From Arthrobacter sp. V1I7 (GTDB lineage Bacteria; Actinomycetota; Actinomycetes; Actinomycetales; Micrococcaceae): 64,000 bases of DNA. Positions within the stretch are counted from its first letter, which is position 1. The number at the start of each line of letters is the position of its first letter. The notes beneath the pieces were generated by a model. That model saw nothing but the letters and a program-made list of their open reading frames with translations. It ran no database searches and had not been told where the DNA came from. This document shows, one piece after another, positions 63,908 through 64,000 of this stretch. The stretch lies in NCBI RefSeq assembly GCF_030817015.1, contig NZ_JAUSYS010000001.1:3720001-3784000 (forward strand), read 5' to 3'. The position numbers were made by a program, and so were the translations under genes.

Positions 63908-64000
63908 ATGGGAATTATGAAAAAGACCGGTCCCGAAGCCAAGCTCCTCGTCGTCGATGATGAACCGAACATCCGCGAGCTGCTCTCCACCTCCCTCCGC
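63908..64000 (+). CDS. Response regulator, N-terminal part (cut by window edge)
   Basis: 31 codons visible: MGIMKKTGPEAKLLVVDDEP then NIRELLSTSLR. The LLVVDDEPNIRELL motif (acidic pair DDE, and the first helix) is the start of a receiver domain, OmpR/PhoB type most likely. Start ATG 63908 or ATG 63917. The phosphorylated Asp and the output domain are outside the window. Confidence 0.85.
   Translation, partial: MGIMKKTGPEAKLLVVDDEPNIRELLSTSLR

Overview
The window is high-GC DNA from an actinobacterium, most likely Arthrobacter or Pseudarthrobacter (Micrococcaceae). This rests on base composition, frequent GTG/TTG starts, likely leaderless genes, several actinobacterial families (a DUF3027-type protein, a DUF6457-type protein, an XPB helicase paired with a helicase-associated protein) and c-di-AMP riboswitches in front of cell-wall hydrolases. 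Genes are dense on both strands. I see no prophage, integrase, insertion sequence, CRISPR array or rRNA. One tRNA, Arg(CCT), is present.

Region by region. 1-2.5 kb: a heterodimeric ABC exporter, one subunit cut by the window edge. 2.8-9 kb: a guanidino-compound cluster (ThDP enzyme, agmatinase/guanidinobutyrase-type ureohydrolase, lipoprotein, XRE-cupin regulator) divergent from a sodium/solute symporter. 9-18.5 kb: a ferritin-like/VIT1 metal transporter with a membrane-anchored matrixin-like protease, an SDR-MFS-GntR catabolic set, a class-I amidotransferase hydrolase, and a divergent MarR/MFS pair. 18.4-25.7 kb: a decayed sugar-porter remnant, an ArsR-SRPBCC fusion and a complete ribose operon rbsRACBKD with a tandem operator. 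25.8-31 kb: sucCD and pcrA.

30.8-34.7 kb is the most unusual part. Repeats built on GGACAT/ATGTCC surround an inositol-monophosphatase-family gene and a membrane gene. They are followed by a TPR protein divergent from a 62-aa secreted peptide that carries two perfect copies of AGPGWWPDAKP. This looks like a candidate peptide-signalling pair. 34.7-38 kb: a HAMP-GGDEF-EAL protein overlapping a small partner gene, a DUF998-like membrane protein and the tRNA. 38-44.4 kb: a DUF6314-like gene, a NUDIX gene, an ABC exporter, an ABC-F protein behind a leader hairpin, and an HTH/seven-helix membrane gene pair.

44.8-51.3 kb: a GH38 alpha-mannosidase broken by one extra base, then a molybdenum-cofactor operon (mobA, DUF6457, moeA, fdhD). 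51.4-55.4 kb: an HNH nuclease, NlpC/P60 and M23 hydrolases each behind a ydaO-type c-di-AMP riboswitch, and a DtxR-family regulator. 55.7-64 kb: serC, an MFS transporter, a DUF3027-like gene, a cold-shock protein with a C-terminal extension, the helicase-associated/XPB pair (the former also carries a one-base frameshift), and the start of a response regulator. All functions are read from protein motifs and gene context; no database search was run.
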